Below are positions 57,064 through 64,000 of a stretch of 64,000 nucleotides of DNA, piece by piece. The DNA comes from JAUHXS01 sp965213575 (GTDB taxonomy: Bacteria; Bacteroidota; Bacteroidia; Chitinophagales; JAUHXS01), in the NCBI GenBank assembly GCA_965213575.1, contig CBDBZN010000016.1:124001-188000 (forward strand). Reading direction: 5' to 3'. The notes beneath the pieces were generated by a model, which saw only the letters and a list, made by a program, of their open reading frames with translations, was not told the DNA's origin and searched no databases. The first letter of the stretch is position 1. Each line of letters opens with the position of its first letter. The position numbers were made by a program, and so were the translations under genes.

Positions 57064-57144
57064 CCCCTCAGCGTCCTCTGCGAGAGACTCTGAGGGATAG
57101 GAGTCAGCCAACTGAGGGCGTGACTTCGAGTCACACCCTCAGTT
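57064..57144. repeat. Palindrome cluster including REP-like family 1 copy
   Basis: A 7-base outer pair (ccctcag/ctgaggg, about 57066-57097) encloses a smaller hairpin. It is followed by a family 1 palindrome with 16-base arms at 57110-57125 and 57129-57144 (inner GTGACT-tcg-AGTCAC, one mismatch). The cluster occupies the gap between rlmD and the cysteine-containing cargo gene; 57001-57060 shows no other signal. Confidence 0.75.
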
Positions 57145-57148
57145 AGTA

Positions 57149-57181
57149 AGACCTTATAGGTTTTGAAAACCTATAAGGTCT
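57149..57181. repeat. Palindrome, family 2 (CCTTnnAGG-GGTTT)
   Basis: Perfect 16-base arms (57149-57164 and 57166-57181) around one G, with the inner layout AGGTTTT-g-AAAACCT. It starts 4 bases after the family 1 copy and ends 9 bases before the rlmD stop region, so it could also terminate rlmD transcription. Compare 19671-19709. Confidence 0.75.
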
Positions 57182-57190
57182 GTGTGAAAA

Positions 57191-58588
57191 TCATTTCCTC
57201 TCCAACAACATCACATTTTCTACATGGTGAGTATGAGGAAACATATCCACCGGTTGAATTTGTTTAATCTCATATTCTCCTGACATCAAATGGATATCTC
57301 TCGCTTGGGTACTGGGATTACAACTCACGTAAACTATTTTATCAGGGTGAGTTTGTCGTATTTGTTTGACGACATCCTCATGTAATCCTGCTCGTGGAGG
57401 ATCGACAATTACAACCTCCGGTTTTCCATTTTGGTTGATAAAATCTTGTGTCAACACATCTTTCATATCTCCTGCAAAAAATACAGCATTATTAATATGA
57501 TTGAGTTGTGCGTTGACTTTAGCATCGGCTATAGCCATCTCAACTTGTTCTATGCCAACTATCTTTTTACAATCTTTTGCTAAAAATAAAGCAATGCTAC
57601 CAAGGCCGGTATATAAATCATATACTAATTCATTGCCGGACAAACCCGCCATTTTCCTAACTATATTATAAAGCCGAACAGTTTGCTTAGAATTGGTTTG
57701 AAAAAATGACTTCGGCCCTATTTGGAAAGTTACATGTTCTAATGTTTCTTCCATATATGGTTTGCCGGCATAATTAATAACATCTAGATCAAAAATAGTA
57801 TCGTTCTTCTTTCCGTTGATCACATAGTTTAAAGAAGTGATTTCAGGTACTTTTGTATCAAGATGGCCTAGTAACCCTTTGATTTGTTCTTCCGCATCTT
57901 CAAAAACTACTAAAATGACCATTACTTCTTTTAAAGTAGATGTACGAACAATTAAATTCCTTAATAAGCCTGTTTGATTTATAATATCATAAAAAGACAG
58001 ATTATTTTCTAAAGCATATTGCCTTACGGTTAACCGTATTTTATTAGAAACATCTTCTTGCAGGTAACATTCTTCTATGTCAAGCACCTTATCAAAATGT
58101 CCGGCAATATGAAAGCCGAGTCCATTTTTATTATCAAAGTTTTGATCTGAATGTATCTCTTCCGGCGTAAGCCATCGCTTATTAGAAAAAGTATATTCCA
58201 ATTTATTTCGATAATATCTGATCTCTTCACAACCAATGATTGGTTGTATATTGGTTATATCTATTTTTCCTATTCTCGATAGAGCTTGCGCTACAATGCT
58301 TTGTTTGTAGGATAATTGCTTTTCATACCGAATGTCTTGCCATTTACAGCCACCGCAATTAGCAAAATGTTGACAAAAAGCCGGGATTCTCTCAGAAGCA
58401 TATTGGTGAAATTTTAGCGGACGGCCAAGTACAAAATCTTTTTTCTTTCTTGTGACTAATACGTCAACAATGTCTCCCGGTACGGTGTTGTCTACAAAAG
58501 CAGCTTTGCCGTTAATCCTTCCAAAGCCTTTGCCTTCCGGGACAATATCTATGATTTCAATATTTTCGAACACTTTCTTTCTCCCCAT
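57191..58588 (-). CDS. rlmD: 23S rRNA (uracil-C5)-methyltransferase, RlmD/RumA family
   Basis: SAM-dependent RNA m5U methyltransferase, 465 residues. An N-terminal TRAM domain (EIIDIVPEGKGFGRINGKAAFVDNTVPGD) is followed by FeS ligands Cys72, Cys78 and Cys81 (CQHFANCGGCKW) and a Rossmann core with DLYTGLGSIALFLAKDC, DPPRAGLHE and the nucleophile Cys in YVSCNPSTQARD. Specificity among U1939, U747 or tRNA U54 is not decided by sequence here. It is divergent from the SpoIIE-type phosphatase gene. Confidence 0.9.
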   Translation of the reverse strand: MGRKKVFENIEIIDIVPEGKGFGRINGKAAFVDNTVPGDIVDVLVTRKKKDFVLGRPLKFHQYASERIPAFCQHFANCGGCKWQDIRYEKQLSYKQSIVAQALSRIGKIDITNIQPIIGCEEIRYYRNKLEYTFSNKRWLTPEEIHSDQNFDNKNGLGFHIAGHFDKVLDIEECYLQEDVSNKIRLTVRQYALENNLSFYDIINQTGLLRNLIVRTSTLKEVMVILVVFEDAEEQIKGLLGHLDTKVPEITSLNYVINGKKNDTIFDLDVINYAGKPYMEETLEHVTFQIGPKSFFQTNSKQTVRLYNIVRKMAGLSGNELVYDLYTGLGSIALFLAKDCKKIVGIEQVEMAIADAKVNAQLNHINNAVFFAGDMKDVLTQDFINQNGKPEVVIVDPPRAGLHEDVVKQIRQTHPDKIVYVSCNPSTQARDIHLMSGEYEIKQIQPVDMFPHTHHVENVMLLERK

Positions 58589-58613
58589 TTATCTTATTAT
58601 ATTTAAACTGCGT

Positions 58614-58621
58614 TATCTTTG
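58614..58621 (+). promoter_or_regulatory. Probable promoter -7 element for the partner-switching operon
   Basis: TATCTTTG matches TAnnTTTG and lies about 73 bases before the phosphatase start, in the gap divergent from rlmD. No clear -33 TTG is seen. Confidence 0.45.
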
Positions 58622-58694
58622 GTCCAATTATTAAATAATTGAGTCATTTTATTCTCTAACTGATCAATATAAAGATAAATAAACCATTAAAACT

Positions 58695-60743
58695 TTGGCT
58701 AAGTTTTTAAAATTACAAGGCTTTAATTATGTCTGTTTAGGGGCAGGAGCATTTAGTTACGTCATCATGGCAATGTTAGAATTACTTGCATTGGCTAACG
58801 ATAATATTTTTCATTATCAGCTTCTTATTGGCATTCTAATGTCGATCTTTTTTATATGTGGCCTCATTTATTTTCAAAACTGGTCGGTAAAAATTGAGTT
58901 ATATAATGTAGAGGAACTGCTTAAATATATTATTCTTTTAAATATTATTACCAGCTTAGCCCTATCATATCGTTTTATCAATTATGATTTTAGCAATTCT
59001 ACCAGATTAATACTTGATCTCATAGCATCATTTATTGTGAGTGTATGTTTTTTAATTTCAATTGCATTATTGAGGAAGCTTATTTTTATAAGGAAAAGTA
59101 AAAGAGTTATTTATTTATGGAGAGCCTTTATAGGGCTGTTGTTGGTTGTAGCATTAAGTAATATAGGCCTATTTTTATCAATCCCAATGTCACTTACATT
59201 GATATTGAATATCATGATCATTATTTTATGCCTTCCATTGTCGGTAAATATTAGTTGGTTAGCCTTATTGAGCTTCCGGTCTAAATGGATTTGTCTAGCA
59301 TTGCTCAGTGTGATCTTATTATTTTTATCTATCACTTTATTAGGAATCATTACGGATAATGAATTGCTTTCATCAACTTACTATAATTATGTTGATAAAA
59401 GCTTTATAATTGCTCTAGGTATTTTTATTTATATCTATTGCGTAGTTTCCTTATTAGCAATTATATTTAATCTGCCTATTGCTAAGATACTTGCAGAGCG
59501 CGAAGCAGAGTTTAACAGTATCAGGCAAATTCAAGATATTGTACAAGATAATATTTCTAAAAAGGAAATATTTGAGAAGTTATTGACGGTAAGTATTAAA
59601 AACACAAAAAGCGAAGCAGGCTGGATATTAAGTAGTAAAAAACAAAAGAAACTTAACTTTTTCAGTAAGATCAATGTCAGTGATGATACATTATATCCGA
59701 TAGACGGTATCATTAATGTGCTCACTTCTACTTCTAAGTATTACGATCAAATTTATGTACCTAACATTCAAAAGGATGATTCATTTATGCACGTAGATGA
59801 ACATCATAAATCTTTTGTATTTTTTCCTATTGTTTATCAAAACAAGCTTATTGGGAAAATGGTCTTATTAAAGTCGTATATAAACGGATTTGATGAGTAC
59901 ATGATAAGGCTTGTAAAGACCTATATTGAGCAAACTATTTTATCACTCAGTAAAGCTGAGTTAATAGAAACGGCGATAGAATCGGCTAGATTAAAAGAGG
60001 AATTGAACATTGCTCAAGCTGTTCAAAAAAGATTACTACCAAATACTATTCCAGATAATCCTTTTTTTGAAATTGCTGCTCATAGCGAACCTGCCTCTGA
60101 GGTAGGAGGGGACTATTATGATTTTACAAAATTAAATGACAATTTATATGCTGCTATAGTTGGAGATGTTTCCGGAAAAGGAATTTCAGCTGCGTTTCAT
60201 ATGGCGGAGATGAAAGGGATTTTTCAATCCCTTACTCAAATAGACCCGGAACCGAAAGCTTTTATTTCTAAGGCAAATGAAGCAATTGGCAGATGTTTTG
60301 AAAGAGGCATATTTATTACATTAGCCTATTTATTAATAGATGTAGAAAAGAAAGAAGTAAGATATGCAAGAGCCGGACATTGCCCGTTATTATATTATAC
60401 GAAAGCTACTAACAGTATTAACTTTTTACAAGATGATGGGCTTGGATTAGGTATTATACAAGGAGAACTGTTTCAGCAGTATATTAATGTATACAGGTTA
60501 GCATATGAAACCGGAGATGCAATTATTTTATATACAGATGGCATTACAGAGGCTAGAGAAATGTTAGGAAAAAATAATCTTATCAAGGAATATGGAGATA
60601 ATCGCCTAAAAAAAATTGCTTATAAGCATATAAAAGATTCGCCGGCCATCATTCGAGACAGTATTATAACAGATTTAAAGTCTTTCCAAGGCGAGATGGT
60701 AAAATTCGATGATAGTACTATTATGGTGATAAAATTTAAATAA
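58695..60743 (+). CDS. Membrane-bound SpoIIE/RsbU-type PP2C phosphatase with GAF-like sensor
   Basis: 682 residues with a TTG start. About eight hydrophobic helices occupy residues 1-270, then a GAF-like domain (about 285-430), a linker helix (KEELNIAQAVQKRLLP) and a PP2C-type SpoIIE domain with metal-binding motifs GGDYYDF, VGDVSGKGISAAFHMA, RAGHCPLLYY and ILYTDGITEAR. Such enzymes dephosphorylate STAS anti-anti-sigma-type proteins. One is encoded 43 bases downstream, followed by a HATPase kinase gene, so this is the input phosphatase of a partner-switching module. Confidence 0.9.
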   Translation: MAKFLKLQGFNYVCLGAGAFSYVIMAMLELLALANDNIFHYQLLIGILMSIFFICGLIYFQNWSVKIELYNVEELLKYIILLNIITSLALSYRFINYDFSNSTRLILDLIASFIVSVCFLISIALLRKLIFIRKSKRVIYLWRAFIGLLLVVALSNIGLFLSIPMSLTLILNIMIIILCLPLSVNISWLALLSFRSKWICLALLSVILLFLSITLLGIITDNELLSSTYYNYVDKSFIIALGIFIYIYCVVSLLAIIFNLPIAKILAEREAEFNSIRQIQDIVQDNISKKEIFEKLLTVSIKNTKSEAGWILSSKKQKKLNFFSKINVSDDTLYPIDGIINVLTSTSKYYDQIYVPNIQKDDSFMHVDEHHKSFVFFPIVYQNKLIGKMVLLKSYINGFDEYMIRLVKTYIEQTILSLSKAELIETAIESARLKEELNIAQAVQKRLLPNTIPDNPFFEIAAHSEPASEVGGDYYDFTKLNDNLYAAIVGDVSGKGISAAFHMAEMKGIFQSLTQIDPEPKAFISKANEAIGRCFERGIFITLAYLLIDVEKKEVRYARAGHCPLLYYTKATNSINFLQDDGLGLGIIQGELFQQYINVYRLAYETGDAIILYTDGITEAREMLGKNNLIKEYGDNRLKKIAYKHIKDSPAIIRDSIITDLKSFQGEMVKFDDSTIMVIKFK

Positions 60744-60786
60744 ATTCCGAAACAAATTTTCTAAAGCTTCGTAAAAGGGATAGCTA

Positions 60787-61137
60787 ATGCAGATCAAAAA
60801 AAATATTGTTGAGAACTATGTGGTATTTTCAATTATTGGAGAATTAGATGCTAGCTCTTCCATACAGATGGATGATGCCATAAAAGCTGCTTTAATGGAT
60901 AATCAATACAAAATCTTAATAGATTGTAGCAATTTGGCATATATTTCTTCTGCCGGATTAGGGGTTTTTGTGTCGAATATTGGTGATATTAAGAATAATA
61001 ATGGAGAGTTGATTTTTTGTAATGTAGGTGATAGTATACTCTCTGTTTTTCAAATACTCGGTTTAGATAAAATTGTTCCTATCTGTGATACGCAAGAAAG
61101 CGCGAAAAAACTTTTTAAAAAAGTTAGTGCGAATTAA
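60787..61137 (+). CDS. STAS-domain anti-sigma factor antagonist-like protein (RsbV/SpoIIAA type)
   Basis: 116 residues forming one STAS domain: VFSIIGELDASSSIQMDDAI, ILIDCSNLAYISSAGLGVFVSN and a C-terminal helix. The serines of YISSAGLG hold the conserved phosphorylation site position. It is the likely substrate of both the upstream phosphatase and the downstream kinase. The gene is 6 bases from the kinase gene. Confidence 0.92.
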   Translation: MQIKKNIVENYVVFSIIGELDASSSIQMDDAIKAALMDNQYKILIDCSNLAYISSAGLGVFVSNIGDIKNNNGELIFCNVGDSILSVFQILGLDKIVPICDTQESAKKLFKKVSAN

Positions 61138-61143
61138 GCCATT

Positions 61144-61587
61144 ATGGCTTTTATCTACAAGCTAATGGTGATAAAAACAAAATTAACCGTTCCATCTATT
61201 AAAGATCACCTTAGTGAAATTCGTACGTTTTTAAGAGAACATTTAAAGGATGTAAATTTATCTGCAGTTGACAAAGATAAAGTTATTCTTGCTATTGATG
61301 AGGCATGTGTAAATGCCATGGTGCATGGAAATTTGCTGGACGGCACAAAGCCGGTTGATATTGAACTGGAGATTGATAAAAAATCTTTAAAAGTCAAAAT
61401 TTGTGATGACGGATGCGGAAGTACTATTATACCAGAAAAGTTTCTCAATAAGGCTATGACAGATATGGTGCAGGAAAAACAGAAAGGAGGAATGGGTTTG
61501 AAGTTAATTTACTCTATTATGGATAAAGTAGAATTTTATGTACAAGGGAAAAAAAATATCTGTTACTTAGAAAAGTCGCTATCTTAA
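61144..61587 (+). CDS. HATPase serine kinase/anti-sigma-like regulator (RsbW/SpoIIAB type)
   Basis: 147 residues of the GHKL fold: N-box VILAIDEACVNAMVHGN, G1 box ICDDGCGST, G2 box KGGMGLKLIYSIMDKVEF. By position it should phosphorylate the STAS protein and bind an unknown output partner. No sigma factor gene is adjacent. The 3' end overlaps the convergent acylphosphatase gene by 9 bases. The long N-terminus allows an alternative Met eight codons downstream. Confidence 0.9.
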   Translation: MAFIYKLMVIKTKLTVPSIKDHLSEIRTFLREHLKDVNLSAVDKDKVILAIDEACVNAMVHGNLLDGTKPVDIELEIDKKSLKVKICDDGCGSTIIPEKFLNKAMTDMVQEKQKGGMGLKLIYSIMDKVEFYVQGKKNICYLEKSLS

Positions 61588-61851
61588 AATCTTAAAATCT
61601 GTAAAGTTTTTGATATCACCATTTTGAAGTAAAATACTTTCAACTTGTGATTTATTAGGCCCCATATCACACCATAGAACAAATTCTGCTAATTCATGTT
61701 TACCGTCTTCCACCTCAATATACACAGATCCATCTGCCTCATTTCTAACGAAACCCTTTAAGCCTAAGATATCTGCCTTTTCTTTGGCGGCTTTTCGGAA
61801 ATTTACATTTTGCACTTTTCCGGTCACTTTTATATCGTAGTGTGATTTCAT
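61579..61851 (-). CDS. Acylphosphatase
   Basis: 90-residue enzyme hydrolysing acyl phosphates. The substrate-binding loop reads GKVQNVNFR, where the family norm is GxVQGVGFR; the catalytic Arg is kept. The catalytic Asn lies in GFVRNEADGSVYIEVEG-type text (here FVRNEADGSV). Two Gly-to-Asn changes in the loop are unusual and may affect activity. It stands alone, convergent with the kinase gene. Confidence 0.88.
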   Translation of the reverse strand: MKSHYDIKVTGKVQNVNFRKAAKEKADILGLKGFVRNEADGSVYIEVEDGKHELAEFVLWCDMGPNKSQVESILLQNGDIKNFTDFKILR

Positions 61852-61975
61852 TGTTTAAAATTGCTCAAATTATCTAACAACTGCAACTATTAAATAGGGA
61901 ATTTATGCCCAATTTCTATTGCAAAATGTTGATATTATTTAAGGGCAATAGATTTTATTTTATTAAAAAATTAAG

Positions 61976-63496
61976 TTATTTTTCTGATAAACGTTCCACA
62001 TGTAACGTCTGCGTAGGGAAAGCAAATTCTATACCTATTTTTTTGCCTAATTTTAGAATGGATAGTAAAATTTCATGCCGTGCTTCCAGCTCTTCTGTCC
62101 AAGATGGTACTTCAAAGAAAATATAAAAAAGAATATTGAGTGAAAAATCAGCCATTTCATTCATATGAATTTCAAAGTAATCCTTTCTGGTTTTAGGGTG
62201 ATTTTTAACCAGTTCTTTTAATTCTTTAATAAAAACTTCAATTTTTTCAGGGGGCGTATCATAGGTTAAAGCGATATTTGTTTTAAATCTTCTGAATATT
62301 CTAACGCCCATATTATCTACTGCCTGATCCGCCAATTTGCCATTTGGGATAGACGTTACGGAATTATAAAATGTGCGAACTCTGGTAGAACGAAATCCTA
62401 CTTCTTCTACCGTTCCCTCTATTCCCGGCGAGATTATCCAATCTCCCACCTGAAAGGGCCTGTCCACGAAAATCATTATAGAGCCAAAAAGATTTTTGAT
62501 GGTATCCTGAGCAGCTAAAGCAAAAGCCAAGCCGCCTATCGAAATTCCTGCTAATAAAGCCGTGATATTATAATCTAAATTTTGTAGGATAAATAATATG
62601 CCAATAGCTACAACAAAAGCTTTTAAAGCTCTTCTAACTAAAGGTACTAGCTGATCATCTAAGGTAGATTCTGTTCTGTCGGCAAATTTTTGAAAATAAT
62701 AAGTTACTAAATCCACTGATCGATAAAAGACCAAAATAGCATAAAAAGGAGTTAATATCTTGAGCGCAATGAAAATGTATTTAGAAACCGTAATAGGTAG
62801 TTGTAAAATAGGAAAAAGTATAGAGATCAATAACATAATTACAAATAAGCTCAGCGGTTTTGCTATGGGGTGAATGTACTTATCAGTAAGGTCTTTATTG
62901 ACAAACCGTATACTTACTCTTAATAAAACTCTATCTATAATCCATGCAAGGCACTTATGTAGGATAAAGCTTATTATTATAAGGATTAAAATCCCTAAAT
63001 ACTGCCATAATTCTAAACCCATAAATTTCTTATGTGCATTGCTGGGCAGTAGATTTACCAGTTTATTCGTACCAAAAGGAAAAACTTCTTTATGTAATTC
63101 TGGTATCTTTTTAACAGTGTGCTGTGAATACAGCCATTTGTTATTTACCTTCTCCAAGTAAACTGAAGGTAATGAAGTAAATAAAATATATTTTGATTTT
63201 TTGCTGTTAGAATCGATGTAATTATTGATATTAGGAATATCGCTTAAATCTACTTCTAAGCCTTTTCCATCTAGTATTTGCTTTAGTTTTATGGCTAATT
63301 GTTCATCCTTTAAACTGTTAGTATTTAGTGTTTTAGCTGCAATTTGTGGAATATAAGATTCTTCTTGTAAATATTTTAAATGTGTATACACCGTATTATG
63401 CGGGGTAGATAAATCATATTCATATTCCTGAGCAATAAGCGTAATTGGAATACACAATAGAAATAAATGAATACAAATACGTGATAGTTGATACAT
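61976..63496 (-). CDS. Mechanosensitive ion channel family protein (MscS-like) with exported N-terminal domain
   Basis: 506 residues. A signal peptide (LFLLCIPITLIAQ) and a soluble domain of about 130 residues precede membrane helices (LGILILIIISFILHKCL, PLSLFVIMLLISILFPIL, the following two) and the MscS pore helix region ALLAGISIGGLAFALAAQDTIKNLFGSIMIF. The beta domain follows (VGDWIISPGIEGTVEEVGFRSTRVRT, VTSIPNGKLADQAVDN). It is larger than E. coli MscS and resembles the YnaI-type class. A TAACTTTG -7-like element on this strand lies at 63522-63529. Confidence 0.93.
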   Translation of the reverse strand: MYQLSRICIHLFLLCIPITLIAQEYEYDLSTPHNTVYTHLKYLQEESYIPQIAAKTLNTNSLKDEQLAIKLKQILDGKGLEVDLSDIPNINNYIDSNSKKSKYILFTSLPSVYLEKVNNKWLYSQHTVKKIPELHKEVFPFGTNKLVNLLPSNAHKKFMGLELWQYLGILILIIISFILHKCLAWIIDRVLLRVSIRFVNKDLTDKYIHPIAKPLSLFVIMLLISILFPILQLPITVSKYIFIALKILTPFYAILVFYRSVDLVTYYFQKFADRTESTLDDQLVPLVRRALKAFVVAIGILFILQNLDYNITALLAGISIGGLAFALAAQDTIKNLFGSIMIFVDRPFQVGDWIISPGIEGTVEEVGFRSTRVRTFYNSVTSIPNGKLADQAVDNMGVRIFRRFKTNIALTYDTPPEKIEVFIKELKELVKNHPKTRKDYFEIHMNEMADFSLNILFYIFFEVPSWTEELEARHEILLSILKLGKKIGIEFAFPTQTLHVERLSEK

Positions 63497-63521
63497 GTTT
63501 GTTACCTTTAATTATTTAAGC

Positions 63522-63529
63522 AAAGTTAC
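63522..63529 (-). promoter_or_regulatory. Probable MscS-gene promoter -7 element
   Basis: On the minus strand TAACTTTG matches TAnnTTTG exactly, 26 bases before the start codon of the channel gene. No good -33 TTG is seen. Confidence 0.45.
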
Positions 63530-63560
63530 AATTTAAAACAAGGAGGATAAAACTTACACA

Positions 63561-64000
63561 ATGATTACCGAAGAATATCTCCAGTTTTTATGGCAAACAC
63601 GATTTTTTCTTCAAGGGTTACTTAAGTCAACAGATGGCAGAGATATATTAATAAAAAGTGTGGGATCTAAAAACACTGATTCCGGCCCTGACTTTTTCAA
63701 TGTGAAAATTAAAACTGAAGAAGCTTTATGGGTCGGAAATGTTGAGATTCATATAAAATCTTCTTATTGGGAACAGCATGGGCATCACAAAGACCCCGCT
63801 TATAATAATGTAGTGCTTCATGTGGTATATGAAGCTGATAAAGAAGTATACACTACGCGAGGAGAAAAATTGATTTGCTTAGAAGTTAAAAACTTAATTT
63901 CACAAGAAATGCTGGAAAAATCCTATCTGTTGTTGAACAATAGAGATTGGATTCCTTGCAGTAATTCTATTCATAAAGTTGACTCTTTTACTATAAACAA
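63561..64000 (+). CDS. DUF2851 family protein (3' end beyond window)
   Basis: The frame is open from ATG 63561 to the window end, giving about 146 residues: EEYLQFLWQTRFF, DSGPDFFNVKIKTEE, LWVGNVEIHIKSSYWEQHGH, YNNVVLHVVYEADKEV. This is the recognisable N-terminal part of the Bacteroidota DUF2851 family, which has no assigned function. AGGAGG at about 63541-63546 lies 14 bases upstream of the ATG. It is divergent from the MscS-like gene. Confidence 0.88.
   Translation, partial: MITEEYLQFLWQTRFFLQGLLKSTDGRDILIKSVGSKNTDSGPDFFNVKIKTEEALWVGNVEIHIKSSYWEQHGHHKDPAYNNVVLHVVYEADKEVYTTRGEKLICLEVKNLISQEMLEKSYLLLNNRDWIPCSNSIHKVDSFTIN

Noticed and set aside
58695..61587. General stress sigma-B operon
   Set aside because: The three regulators are present, but no sigma factor gene is in or next to the cluster.

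Overview
The window is AT-rich DNA (roughly one third G+C by eye) from a member of the Bacteroidota, most likely a marine or uncultured Saprospiraceae-like lineage. Support for this: many type IX secretion (T9SS) cargo proteins with type A or type B C-terminal sorting domains; PorP/SprF and PorV/PorQ outer-membrane proteins; a TonB-dependent receptor with a carboxypeptidase-regulatory-like N-terminus; BshA; the purH-mreB-mreC-mreD-PBP2-rodA gene order; and TAnnTTTG -7 promoter elements, typical of this phylum, upstream of several genes. Placement below phylum is inference.

Layout. 1-7.8 kb: a 5'-cut M16 peptidase, pepA-pdxA, rsmA, a serA-like dehydrogenase and an unknown helical protein. Nine single-base frameshifts cluster here, all in the +1 direction and mostly at A/T homopolymers. 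8.0-17.3 kb: a small T9SS-sorted protein, then a tight operon of TonB-dependent receptor, 1325-residue surface protein and PorV-like barrel. 17.4-20.6 kb: greA, a HIT protein, purD, thiD. 20.6-27.3 kb: a TPP riboswitch followed by thiS-thiC-thiE-thiG-thiH-thiF(rhodanese) and a convergent second ThiE-like gene. 27.3-32.6 kb: a flippase-like/DUF3108 fusion, ruvC without an ordinary start codon, tRNA-Leu(GAG), a SPASM radical SAM protein, a REP-associated transposase (RAYT) amid palindromes, and a 3-hydroxyacyl-CoA dehydrogenase. 32.6-42.4 kb: pheS, guaB, purH and the rod-shape/elongasome cluster. 42.4-46.4 kb: an OmpA/PD40 protein, a PorP/SprF protein and the truncated tail of a type B T9SS cargo. 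46.5-58.6 kb: aspS, bshA, an FG-GAP/ASPIC cargo, a PKD-cyclophilin lipoprotein candidate, pdxJ, two more T9SS cargo genes, and rlmD. 58.7-64 kb: a RsbU/RsbV/RsbW-type partner-switching trio, an acylphosphatase, an MscS channel and the start of a DUF2851 gene.

The genes fall into a few working groups: thiamine synthesis under one riboswitch; purine synthesis (purD, purH, guaB); pyridoxal phosphate synthesis (pdxA, pdxJ); lateral wall growth (mreBCD, PBP2, RodA); and T9SS export with its surface cargo.

The most unusual structure is a set of perfect or near-perfect palindromes at four intergenic loci plus one copy inside the RAYT coding region. They share a GTGACT/AGTCAC inner core with variable but self-complementary outer arms. 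At two loci a second palindrome family, with CCTTnnAGG-GGTTT arms, lies within 4-12 bp.
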